From the NCBI RefSeq assembly GCF_000964685.1, contig NZ_LANS01000001.1, positions 1,178,001-1,242,000 on the forward strand: a stretch of 64,000 bases of DNA, given 5' to 3'. Both the position numbers and the translations under genes were made by a program. This stretch comes from Anaplasma phagocytophilum str. Webster (lineage in GTDB: Bacteria; Pseudomonadota; Alphaproteobacteria; Rickettsiales; Anaplasmataceae). A model generated the notes under the pieces. The model saw only the letters and a program-made list of their open reading frames with translations, ran no database searches and had not been told where the DNA came from. Position 1 is the stretch's first letter; each line of letters begins with the position of its first letter. Shown in pieces: positions 38,062-49,700 of this stretch.

Positions 38062-38877
38062 ATGGCTAATAATAATGATAAGGCTCAGAAAGGACAAGCT
38101 GTTAAAACTCAACAGAGCAATGTTACTGTAGAAGGAGATGCACCTCAACAGAGTGCAGTTCCTGCAGCTGGGGTTGTAGAACAGAAGAGTGCAGTTCCTG
38201 CAACTGGGGTTGTAGAAGAACAGAAGAGTACTGTTTCTGCGGGACAAAGTAGTGATTCTACAAATAATACTAGGAGAAGAGGGTATATAGTTATTTCATC
38301 TATCATCCTCGTACTTAGTATTCTTTGTGTTGCTGCATCGATCTATCTATATCTCCATCAGATGCATGCAATGATTCTAAATCCGAAAACAATATATTGT
38401 ATTGTTGGAGCGGGAGCACTTGCGCTCTGTTGTGGAGTATTGTCTCTGTGGAAATTGATTGCAGAGTGTAAAAAAGGCAAAGACAGCCCAGATGTTTCTG
38501 CTGTAGCATCAAGTGCTACAGCTGCTGAATCCAGGGTATCAGTTGACTCTACAGGATCAGAGGCATCAGTTGCCTCTACAAGATCAGCGGAAACAGATCG
38601 TGGAATTAAAGAGCTGTCTGAGAATATACAAAAACTCTCGCTTGATATGAAGGAAACAAAAGAAGTAATACAAATTATGGAAAGACGTCTCATGACCTTG
38701 CTTTCAGAGAATGATATTGCGGAAAAATGCTCTACTTTCTTGAAAGCCGCATTGCAAAAGTTAGAAGTTGGGGATTTTGATGAATTATCATCATCAGCTG
38801 CTCCGGGTACAGAGGTTAAGGTCAGAGATGCGGTGGTAGGTAGCGGCGGCGCTAAAGCCACGACGGTAGCTGCATAA
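38062..38877 (+). CDS. Small bitopic-hairpin membrane protein with coiled coil, 271 aa
   Basis: The N-terminal 70 residues are polar and include a near-repeat (QQSAVPAAGVVEQ, QKSAVPATGVVEEQ). Two membrane spans at about residues 75-98 and 110-132 form a hairpin with a short loop, after the basic RRR. The C-terminal part is Ser/Ala rich and then carries a heptad-like coiled coil (about 185-220, KELSENIQKLSLDMKETKEV). This bilobed hydrophobic hairpin with cytosol-facing tails is the layout of Inc-type inclusion-membrane proteins, so a role at the Anaplasma-occupied vacuole is plausible but unproven. AAAGG lies 10 bp before the ATG. A GC-rich hairpin follows the gene. Confidence 0.8.
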   Translation: MANNNDKAQKGQAVKTQQSNVTVEGDAPQQSAVPAAGVVEQKSAVPATGVVEEQKSTVSAGQSSDSTNNTRRRGYIVISSIILVLSILCVAASIYLYLHQMHAMILNPKTIYCIVGAGALALCCGVLSLWKLIAECKKGKDSPDVSAVASSATAAESRVSVDSTGSEASVASTRSAETDRGIKELSENIQKLSLDMKETKEVIQIMERRLMTLLSENDIAEKCSTFLKAALQKLEVGDFDELSSSAAPGTEVKVRDAVVGSGGAKATTVAA

Positions 38878-38935
38878 GAATCCATTAAATTAATTATATT
38901 TCTGCATTAAAGTTTTTAGTATATTTACCAAATTT

Positions 38936-38967
38936 GGCCCGCTCTATATTTTTTGTAGTAGCGGGCC
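38936..38967 (+). terminator. GC-rich stem-loop after the 271-aa gene
   Basis: GGCCCGCT (38936-38943) pairs exactly with AGCGGGCC (38960-38967). It lies 59 bp after the stop. No T-run follows, but a T6 run sits inside the loop. It is the most GC-rich hairpin in the local AT-rich DNA and probably ends the transcript. Confidence 0.5.
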
Positions 38968-40736
38968 TATAGCATCAGTAGAGTAGTATTGACGGATTCA
39001 ATATCTTTTAATTTTAATGCGAGAAATATATTCTGTTTCTTGGGCAATTGACCGTAAGATCGGTATGGAAATCTTTATAGTTATTTTTATGCTGCATAGG
39101 GGTATTGAATAGTGATTTTAAATAGGTTTAATTATAAAATTAAGATTTCTATGCTTTCTTCTTATAGGTATAAGCTCGTGGCACTTTTATAGCCTACATA
39201 ATACAATGCTTTTTACTCATGAATTTGCAACTTAAGTAACGCTCAGTAATAGAGTTATAGCTAGGTGGCCTGCGCTACTGAAGAAAAAGATCGTGCCATA
39301 TATTCAGAAGTATCTGATAAAACGGTAACAATGAGTTATGTTGCTATGTTGGTTTTTAGTATGCGTAATGAAAAGAGACTTCCGGTAAGAATCAATGTCC
39401 TCTGATACTGTTTCACCATTGAAAAAGTGTGAGTATTATTATTTTGAAGTACATATGCTATATGAGCTACGCTATGAGTTCTCCTTTTTAGAGAATTGAG
39501 GGTAGATTGTTTGCGTATAACTTAAAAGAGGTGTTCATAAGGTCCGCAGCAGGCTTCCATTGCGGTATAAGTGAGCAGTATTTCGTTATTTTAATAGGCG
39601 CAGTGCTCTTTATTTCAGAATTTCATTCTAAATCTAGTTATTTTTAAGTTACCATCCTATTTTTGATACCAGTATAGTTATTATGATAAATCGACATATC
39701 TACGTTATTATAGGTAAGCTCATAGTAAGCAATGCCCTTGAGAAATTATAATGATGTTGTCTTTATAATAGTAACATGACGAGCTGGAGATTTATCCTGT
39801 TCTTTTAATCGTTATAAGAGGCTCTTAATCTATTCTTTTAAATCCGCTATTTTTGTACCTGATTTTAGATCGAATATGCAAGTACTCTTGGTGCTCTTAG
39901 CTTGGGTTTTAACATATAAGATGCCAAGGAAAATGTGTGTAAACTTATGAAAAATCCACGTTATAATATTCATCAGCATTTTCAACGGAAAAACTGTTGC
40001 ATAGAAATAGGGAGTTCAGCACCTTATCTTTTACGCTTTATGTAAATTATATCAGCAATATAGAAACAGAAATCAGACGTAATACTGCACATTTGTGTAC
40101 ATTCTTTCAAAAACATAAAACAAATGTGGCTCATAACCTGCAACAGCAGTGATCACAATTTTATTAATTTATATTTAAAATTATTTTTTAAATTAATTTT
40201 TTTGTGTTAGACTAAAGCATTAAGGTATTTGGATTTTTCTATTTATAGCAGCGATAATGTCAGCTTTTATAAGATATTTCCTGAAAAAGCCTAAAAAGAA
40301 TTTTTTGTATCCGTATAATTTGTGAAATGCATTGCTAATGTATAGCTTAAAAGCAATGGTAATTTTTAAATAGCGATTATGTAAGGTAATCGATGATTTT
40401 TTAAGAGTATTAGCTCTTTGATCGTGTAAGTTGTAAGTGAGTTCAGGTAATTTATAAGTTAGGAAATAGTAAAAGGGTAATACAGCACGAGATATTTCTT
40501 ACTTAAATCAGAAATTAAAGAAGATCTCATTGGAGCTATTAAGGCGTAGGTATGTCTTTTACTATTTTCTAACAGTTAATTTAAAAAGCTATAACAATTT
40601 TAGCATCTATGGCTCAGTTTTTTCTAAATATATGAAGACAGCTAGGGAGTATACGATTTTTAAGATCTTAGCACTCTTGTACTTTGTTCTTTGAGGGCCC
40701 CTTTAATTTAATATTGTTGAATAATATTGGTTTTAT
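38968..40736. other. Long AT-rich intergenic stretch, 1.77 kb
   Basis: Precedes the giant gene. No open frame worth reporting and no RNA gene recognised. A very AT-rich block at about 40150-40210 may be part of a promoter or an old rearrangement point. Confidence 0.5.
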
Positions 40737-43700
40737 ATGATTGATCATAAAAAAGATAAAAGAGAAGTTGAGCTCTCTCAGCTTGGAAAAAAGACGCGTT
40801 TGTCCTCGAGGCAGTTATTATATGTTGTAACATCTATAGTACTTTCGTTAGTAGCAGCTTTAGTAGCAATTCTACTTCACATGCAATATGGATTTCCTTT
40901 GATGGGATTGAGTATTCTAAGTGTTGCTATTATGCAAGCTGCGTTTGTTTCTCATGTGACTATAGATGCTTTAGCCACAAGGTATATTGGCTCTAAAATT
41001 TTCCTTCCTATGGTTTCTGTTGCTGCTATAGTCGCATTTGCATTGATGTTTCAATACGGGTTACCAGCTGCCCTTACGGAGTTAGGATTAAATAGTATCG
41101 TAGTATCAGTTTTCTTAGCTACATGTTTGTCTCATACATTGATAAAGTCATTAGCTATAAAGATATCCTCTAAGCTTGAGGAAAGGTCCTTAAAAGCGCA
41201 GGAAAATTCACCGGGTAAACAAAATAGTCAAGAAAAGGCTGTCAGTGCTGAGAAAGCTCGGATTATCGTAGAGGCTGAAGATGTGGCTCGTGAAGCTCAA
41301 AGAGAGTACAGTGAAGAGGTAGGTGTTTTCGTGCATGAAGGCAGAAAAATTCTGCGGGTAAAAGGTGATGATAAAGCTTCCGGTGCAGGGGCATCAAAGT
41401 CAAGTGCAAGTCCTGCTGAAGATGCAACGCAAGTAATTCTTCCGTCAGGAAATAATACATCTTCTGCAGTGTCTAGTAATGACAGTGCTAAAGTGCATCC
41501 TAAACTACTTGATAGGCAGCAAAATGAAAGGGCTTCAGTAAAAGAAAGTCATGCTTCTCAGCCTCCTGCAGCAACTCCTGCAAAAGTATTTGTAGGCAAT
41601 GCACCACAAGGTACTCAAAAAGTTAACAGCTCGCAAGTTTCTTCGCAAGATAAGGGAGTAATACAAAAGGGAGATGCTAGTAACTCCGGAAGGGATGGAT
41701 TAGTAAAAGCAATTCATGTGATCCCTAAATTCATTCCTAAGCTCAATACACCGGTAGAGCATGATGTCAGTGCCATTGCTCCTCAGGATGTAATGAATGA
41801 TATTATGAAAGCTATTAGATTTGAGAATGGTGGTTATTATAGCAATAGTGGGCGACTTATAGAGGTCTTACATAGGGGTAATGGCGCTACTGCAGAAGAC
41901 AAAATGCATGTATTTATTAATTTTGATATGATGCCATGGTCTAGGCGTACATGCGCAGATACGGAAGTTTTTGATGATATAAGACGAGGAAGTTGGAAAG
42001 AAGAAATTTTGCAAGAAGCAGCAAAAGATGGTTTTGCTACCTTGTATTATGATGGTTTTAGAGATAAATTTTGTGTAGGGCAATCCCGCAAGTTTCCAAT
42101 CAATAAAATTATCGTATGCATAGGGGGGACTCAGGAGGATGCGGCAAAGCAAGTAAAAGCTCACGCACCGCTCGCTCGTAATGAGCTATTCCTACAGTTT
42201 GAATGCGATAATCTAAAAAGGAGTAATTATCAAATAAGGCTAAAAAAGGCACTAGAATTAAGCAGTAGCACGTGCAATGTAGAGCTATGCACATATATAC
42301 CAACAACAGAAATAAACAACAGAATCGTTGCGAAAATGCTAGACGTGAATCGGGCACAGAAGAACGATTTATGGAGTAGAATGTGTGAGCAATATCTGAA
42401 ATATAGTGCAGAATTGTGTAACAACAGCGGTGCGACTCTTGGCTCTGAAAGGGGATTAAAAAAGTATATTGCTAGAAATATTGATAAGGTTTCCGTGCTT
42501 CTAAAGAGTGGGATACTACCGGAAGAAAGTAGTACTTGTGCCAAAAAAATATTGGATACTATAAACGACAGAAGTATTGATGATCGTGATTCTTCTACCC
42601 TTGACCCTACTGTTGAAGAAAGTTGTGTGTTTACGCAATTCTGTGCAGTATATTCTAATGGAAATGAATTATTTAATGATTTAAGCCTTCGTGATCGCAA
42701 AGCGTTAGTACAGCAATTCTTAGCAGATAGTTCTTTTAGGGCTGCGTTGATAAATCACGCCCTGCATGCCATGTTAGAATTTGTGCAATCGGATAAAAAC
42801 CGCGTGCATTATAACATGCAAGATATAGAAGAAAAGATGCCTTATTTATGTAGGCAGATACCTGGTTTGGCATTAATTGCTTTTCAGGTAGTATCTGCTG
42901 TTATAAAAAAGGAAGTGCTAAAAAAGCAAGATAGCTCTGTAGGCAAAACTAGAGGTCGTGAATCTGCAGAATCAGTACTATTTAGGATAGCAAATATCAA
43001 CCTGTCAGATGATGCCATTATTGGAAAGACAAAAGAAGATATAGATAATGAAATATACCCATCTAGTTATGGAATATCCTTAGCTAATTTAAGTTTATTT
43101 CTTAAGAATATTATCTCTTCATCTAATCTTAAGGAGTATGAAGATTTACCAATAGAGACGCAGATACGGAAGTGCTTATATTCAAATGATCCTGCAGTAA
43201 TAAACAAGCTAGCGACGGCGATTATTTTAACTGATCTTCAAGGAGGTCATATTATTGATACTTCCTTGTATGCTTCATTTAAGCAGAGATGTAATGCTCA
43301 AGAAATTGGAATATTAGACCACATTATTCATCCGCAAGATATTAAGAAATTTTTATTTTTGCAGGATGCATTAAAGCCGGAGGTAGTTGATATTACTCAT
43401 TCAGTTATTAATTCTCAAGGTAAGTGTCAATTACATGGACTAGAACATGAACCACCTTCGCCGCCAATGCCTCCAAAACCTACATCTAAATTGCAAGATG
43501 TATTTAACAAATGTACTTCCTGGATAGGTGTGGGGTTACTAAACGGGGGTGATAGTAAGCCGGGTTACGTAACTTTATCAAAAGGTCATAATAGCATATT
43601 AAAAAGGATTGGTGCTATAGAGCCTAAGGGATTATGGGAAAATCAGGAAGCAGGTGTAAGTGACCTGGCTAACGCTTCTAATAGGCAAGTTATCTTATCG

Positions 43701-46700
43701 CTTTATGTTAAGACAAAAAGTGATGTTGTTATTAATCAACAATTTATTCAGTATTTAGATGTGGCGCGGACGAACACTAATGGTGTTCCTATATCATTAT
43801 CAAGACGCGGACAGTTTGTAGATTTTGCTGCTAATGGGAAAGAGTTTTCCGTTCTTTCCGATAATGGTATACTCAATGCTCAGATGGTTGAAGGATACGG
43901 TAATGACGTTCGCGTCATTGATTCTATTCCAGACAATGTTATGCATCTTGTGTTGAAGTCCTCTATTCCTCAGGATGTGAGGATATGCGAGGATAATTGC
44001 AACATATACGTCAATCCTACTAAAGGGAGCGATGCCGTGTTGGTATGTGACGCAGAGGCGCCTCTATCTACTAGTAGTCTGCTTAGAGCTATGCTTTCTA
44101 ACAATATTAAGTCAAGGGGTTTAAGTACACCATTTAGACTCTACTCTTGTCATTGCAATGACACTATGCAGGTAGATGAAATTAATCATGCTGCCCTTTT
44201 TTCTTCTTATAAAAGTGCTGCCAAGGATAAAGGCATTGCGTATGCAGCAATAGCAAAAGCGTCAAATGGACAAATTATTACTAATGGAAGAGGTACATCT
44301 TTGGATGATCTGTCTATGATTTTTGGACTTTCATACACAGGGGATGACCTTGCGCCTGAATCTATCACTCAAGACCGTCACGCATATTGTATTGAGGAAG
44401 TAGAGGCAAATTTATTAAGGCGTTTTTTCTCAGACATACATTTTCGTGATCTCATTATATCATCAGCATTCTTCCAAATTGCTAAAGCTATATCGGCGTA
44501 TGGTCATGGCAATGCGCAAAGACGTGCGGATTATTTTCCAATCTTGCTTAAACACATGCCTGTATCACTAGAGATTTTCAAGGTAATAGCGGCATCTGCT
44601 ACGGGGCAAGAGTTATCATTTGACGACGAACAATACATTGAAGCTTCTGTATGTAATAGCATTTTACTTGCTGCTGGAAAAGAAAACGCTGTTGTGGAAG
44701 AAAATGGAGGCCTGATAGAAAAAGCGTGCCGTCAAACTCAAGATTTCAATGAAGTTCTTTATGCATACCTTTTGAATAAGAAGGGCTTTCTGGAGGTAGC
44801 TGCAGCTGACTTCCAAGACGATCTAGAAATGATAAAAGGTATATCACAGAGAGCGTGTTCTCCAGATTCTGAAGTAAGAAGTGCTATATTTGGTGTTTTG
44901 CAATCTATTGATTACACAGAACTTGACTCTTCTTTGCTCTCAAAAGCCATGTCATTAGCATGTGCAGATTATTTCCGACGTTTTAAGGTTCAAACATTTA
45001 TTCCTAATGAAAGTACCGGTAATAACATCGTCGTACAGAGTGTAACAATAGGCTTTTACAATGCTTTTAGTAGTTTTAGAAGTAATAGAAGTGATCTGAT
45101 AGATTCGGGATTTTTTACAGAATACATGCCTAAATGCATAAAAATTAGATATCCCTTGGTGGTTAATAATTGTATAGGCATATATCACGCTAATGGACCA
45201 TTCTATAAACAATATACAGTTACTCCAATTGAGAACGAGTCTATTTCTGTCTTACCTGCTATAGAAGATATAGAAGATAAAGTTAGATCTGATATTCAAG
45301 ACGTTGTACCTTGGAAAGGTCATGTTGGTTTGCGAGCTTCCTTAGGAAATCAAACATTTGAAGCAATATCTAAAGATGAGATTGCTGCAAGAAGAGAATA
45401 TGTAAGTGAGCTACTTGAAAGGTATTTCGATGCGGGCATTGAAGATGGTGTAAGAGAGCAGATTATAGAGCAATTGCTTGATATAGGTACAGGTTCTCTA
45501 CGTCTGGTTAAGCAGTGTTTGCTAAATAAGTATAACGCTATGGGAGATCGAGATTCTGAGGAACACGCAAAGTACCAATCAGCTATAGTTTCTTGTGCTC
45601 AAGTTTTGTACACTGCATATATAAATAATCTGGTTGAAAAGTACATATATGCAAGAGGTGATGCTGAAGCAAGAGAGCAGATTGTAAAAGTACTAGACGC
45701 TAACAAGGTTCTAGATTTAGCAGAGACGTGTCTAGTGAAAAAGAGTGCCGCTGTAGAAGATAAAGATTTTAGAAGTATGGTGCTGATTAAGGAGGCTCAG
45801 AGTAGTCTGAAGTTAGCTGGCAAAGTTCTAGCTTCTAGAGCTGCATTTATAAAATATCGAGCTGAGCAGTATTTAGATGCGGGATTTAGAAGTGCTGAAG
45901 GAAAACTACTCGTAACAAAGATATTACGTATGAAGGCTTTACGGCCAGCTAAGCAGCATCTCTTTGAGAAGTATCAAGCTATAAAAGGTCAGGATCTTCA
46001 AGAAGAACGGCGAATTGAAGAAGCTATACGTTTTCTAGATGTAAATGTAATTCCTGTATATATCGCGGAACTAGCAGAGAATTATCTAGATGTAAGAGGG
46101 CGAGGTACTGAAGGAAAGCGACTTGTAAAAGAAATGTGCAGTATAGAGGGTATACATCCGTCCATAAAGTATCTCTTTAGTAAGTATCAAGCTATAAAAG
46201 GTAGCGATTTTCAGGAAGAACAGCGAATAAAAGACGCTATAAGTTCTCTGAATGTTGTTATAAGAGGTATAGATGCGAGGGGTCTAGATGAGGGAGACGA
46301 AAATCAAAAAATTGAAATAGAAGAGGTTATAGACGAGCTATATGCTTCAGGTGCTATAAGGCATGCAACTATAAAAGGTCAAGATTCTCAGAGAGAACAA
46401 GGAAACGTCATAGACTCTATTACTGCGGCAAATGAGCTAACTTCCATAAGGAGAGAAGCAAAGCAGGTAAGTGCGCTAGCTGAGAAGTATATAGGTGCAG
46501 TAGCTAGAGATGCTGAGTGCAAAGGGATAGTAAAAGAGCTCGATGCTAAAGGTGCTATAGGTATAGCTAAAAAGTATCTGAGGGTAAAGCATGCAACTGT
46601 AACAAAAGATTCTCAAAAGAATCGCCTTCAAGAAGCGATAGATAGCTTGAATACAGTTACTGAAGCTATGGCAAGGAGAGCTACACGTGCTCAAGGGCTG

Positions 46701-49700
46701 GTGAGAAGATATTTATCATCTCCAAATGAAGAGATGAAAATGCTACTTCAAGAGTACATTGATGCAAGAGGTAAGAGTATTGAAAGAAGTAGGATTATAA
46801 GAAAGTTACTTTCTATAGATGCTCTAGATATGGCTATTAAGTATCTTGAGGAAAGATATAAATATGAAAGAGGTACAGGTTCTCAAAGAGAATTGCAGCT
46901 TTTAGAAGCTCTAGATGCTCTGGATATAGAGAAGAAACGCGAAGAACGTCTGAAAGAGTTAAAGAGAAAAAATGCGCTTGTAAAAGAGCTAGTTGGAAAG
47001 TATTGCGACGTAATGTGCAAAGACGCTGAACGCAAAGAGATTTTAGAAGAGCTAAAATCTATGAAGAGCGTCGATATTACAATTGATCTAGACCTGGAAC
47101 GTTCTGCTATCAAACATCAAGATTCTAAAAGAGCAGAGCTGCTTAAAGAAATTATAGATGCCCTAGAGTGGGATATGGACCTCGAACAAGTAGACAGTTT
47201 TATTGCAGACTATAAAGCTAGTGTACTAGGGAAAGATGATGTACTACGCGCAGAAACTTTAGATAATCTACGCTTGCACAGCTATACAGATCTAGCCATG
47301 AGTCGTTTGTCTGCAAGGCTGGATGCAGCTACAGAAGATCAAGATAGAGAGCAGCTTCAAAAAGTCATAGAAAGTCTAACACAAGATTTTGCAGATTTTG
47401 CAGATTATGCTAGAAAAAGTGCGCTTGTAAAAGAGCTAGTTGAAAAGTGTTGTGATGGAGTGGGTAAAGATGCTGAACGCAAAGAGATTTTAAAAGAGCT
47501 AAAATCTCTGAAAGGCGCAGATATTATGCCTTATCTACGTCAAGAATATGACGATCTCGAACATCAAGATTCTAAAAGAGCAGAGCTGCTTAAAGAAATT
47601 ATAGATTCCCTAGAGAGGGATATTGAGCTCAAGGAAGTAGACAGTTTTATTGCAGACTATAAAGCTAGTGTACTAGGGAAAGATGATGTACTACGCGCAG
47701 AAACTGTAGATGGTCTACAGGAGAAGAATCATGTAGATCTGGCCATGAGTCGTTTGTCTGCAATGCGAGATGCAGCTACAGAAGATCAAGATAGAGAACA
47801 GCTTCAAAAAGTCATAGAAAGTCTAACGCAAGATTTTGCAGATTATGCTAGAAAAAATGCGCGTATAAAAGAGCTGCTTGAGGAATATATAGCTGCAAGA
47901 GGTAAAGATGCTGAAAGAGTCCAGATTATAAGGAAAGTACGCAATGTTGATACTGTGATGCTAGTTAAGACTATGCTAATACGGCATGTGGATGAAAAGA
48001 AAGGTGCTATAAAGCGCGAAATGCAAAGACATCTTGCAAAAGATATATGCGATATTGAACGAGATTTTAAAATTATTGAAGAAGAACAATCGCGTACCAA
48101 ATATCTAGCTGATAAGTATCTGTGTGCAGGAGGTATTAGTAAAGATGCTGAAAGAAGGTGGATTGCAGAAGATCTATGTGATATGGATACGGTACAGCTT
48201 GCGATAGACCATCTATATACAAAGTGTAATGCAGCTGAAAACACTGAAAGTTCTCATAAAGATCTGATCAAAAAAAGCATAGTAGATTTAGCGCGAGATT
48301 GTGAAAATCGAGAAAAAATAATGGCACGTGCTGAAAGTCTAGCCATGAGGTGTATACGTGAAAGCAATATAGATGAGGTAATAAAGGAGTTACAGACTAT
48401 TAATGGGCTAGATCTAGCTAGAAAGTATCTAACTGTAAGGTTTATAGATACAGGGGAGACATTAACGCATGATCCTAAACAAGAGAAGATAAGATCTGTT
48501 ATACGTCTTCTAGAATATAAAAAAGGAGAAGAAGAAGTAAGACATCTGATTACAAAGTATCTAGCAATAGGTACAAGTGCAGAAAGAGCAGAGATGTTAA
48601 AAGATCTAAATACTGAAGAGAGCATTGCTACTAAGGATTTGTTGGTGAGAGAATATGCTAATAACGCACAGGGTTCTCAACAGGATTTGATTAAAGAAGC
48701 GATAGATACTCTCCAAACTATTACAAAGACTACGCTTGTCCATCAATTAGTTGGAAAATATCTAGCAAGCATGGATGACGGTGCCGCAAGAAGGAAAATT
48801 GCAGATGGTATACGCGCTATGGGTGTTGGCGAAATTGCTTGCCAGTATCTGATTGAAAAGCGCGATGCAGCTATGGAAAACCAAGATATTGAAACTGGAG
48901 CGCTATTCTCAGAAATTCTAGAAGGTTTTAATCAAGATGTTATGGCTTTTAATAGAAGCATAGCACCGGCGCGTGAGCTAGAGAAAAAGTATGCAGATTC
49001 TGTAGGAGGTGAAGGTGTTCTAAGAGAGCAGATTACAGAAAGGCAATATGCTCAGGGCACTACGGATCTTGCTGAAAGCTCTAGGAAAGTAGAGCATTCA
49101 GCTACAAAATATTCTCAAGAGGAGGGCCTTCAAGAAGCGGTAAATTCCATAGATGTGCCTGGAAAACCCGTGTTTGTCAGAAAGAGTGCTACTACTAGTG
49201 AAGCTGTAACTAGAGAATCTGCAAGTGCATCTACTTCTAAAGGTCTAGGCACAGAAACTGAAAATGCATCTACTTCTAAAGGTCTAGATGCAAGATGTGT
49301 ACAGGTGTGTGAACTAAGTACTCAATATATGGCTGCTATAGCGAGGCAGAATGCTAAAAAAAGAGGGCAGATTATAAAGCAGCTATGCGATGCGGTAAAT
49401 TCCATAGATGTGCCTGGAAAACCCGTGTTTGTCAGAAAGAGTGCTACTACTAGTGAAGCTGTAACTAGAGAATCTGCAAGTGCATCTACTTCTAAAGGTC
49501 TAGGCACAGAAACTGAAAATGCATCTACTTCTAAAGGTCTAGATGCAAGATGTGTACAGGTGTGTGAACTAAGTACTCAATATATGGCTGCTATAGCGAG
49601 GCAGAATGCTAAAAAAAGAGGGCAGATTATAAAGCAGCTATGCGATGCGGTAAATTCCATAGATGTGCCTGGAAAACCCGTGTTTGTCAGAAAGAGTGCT

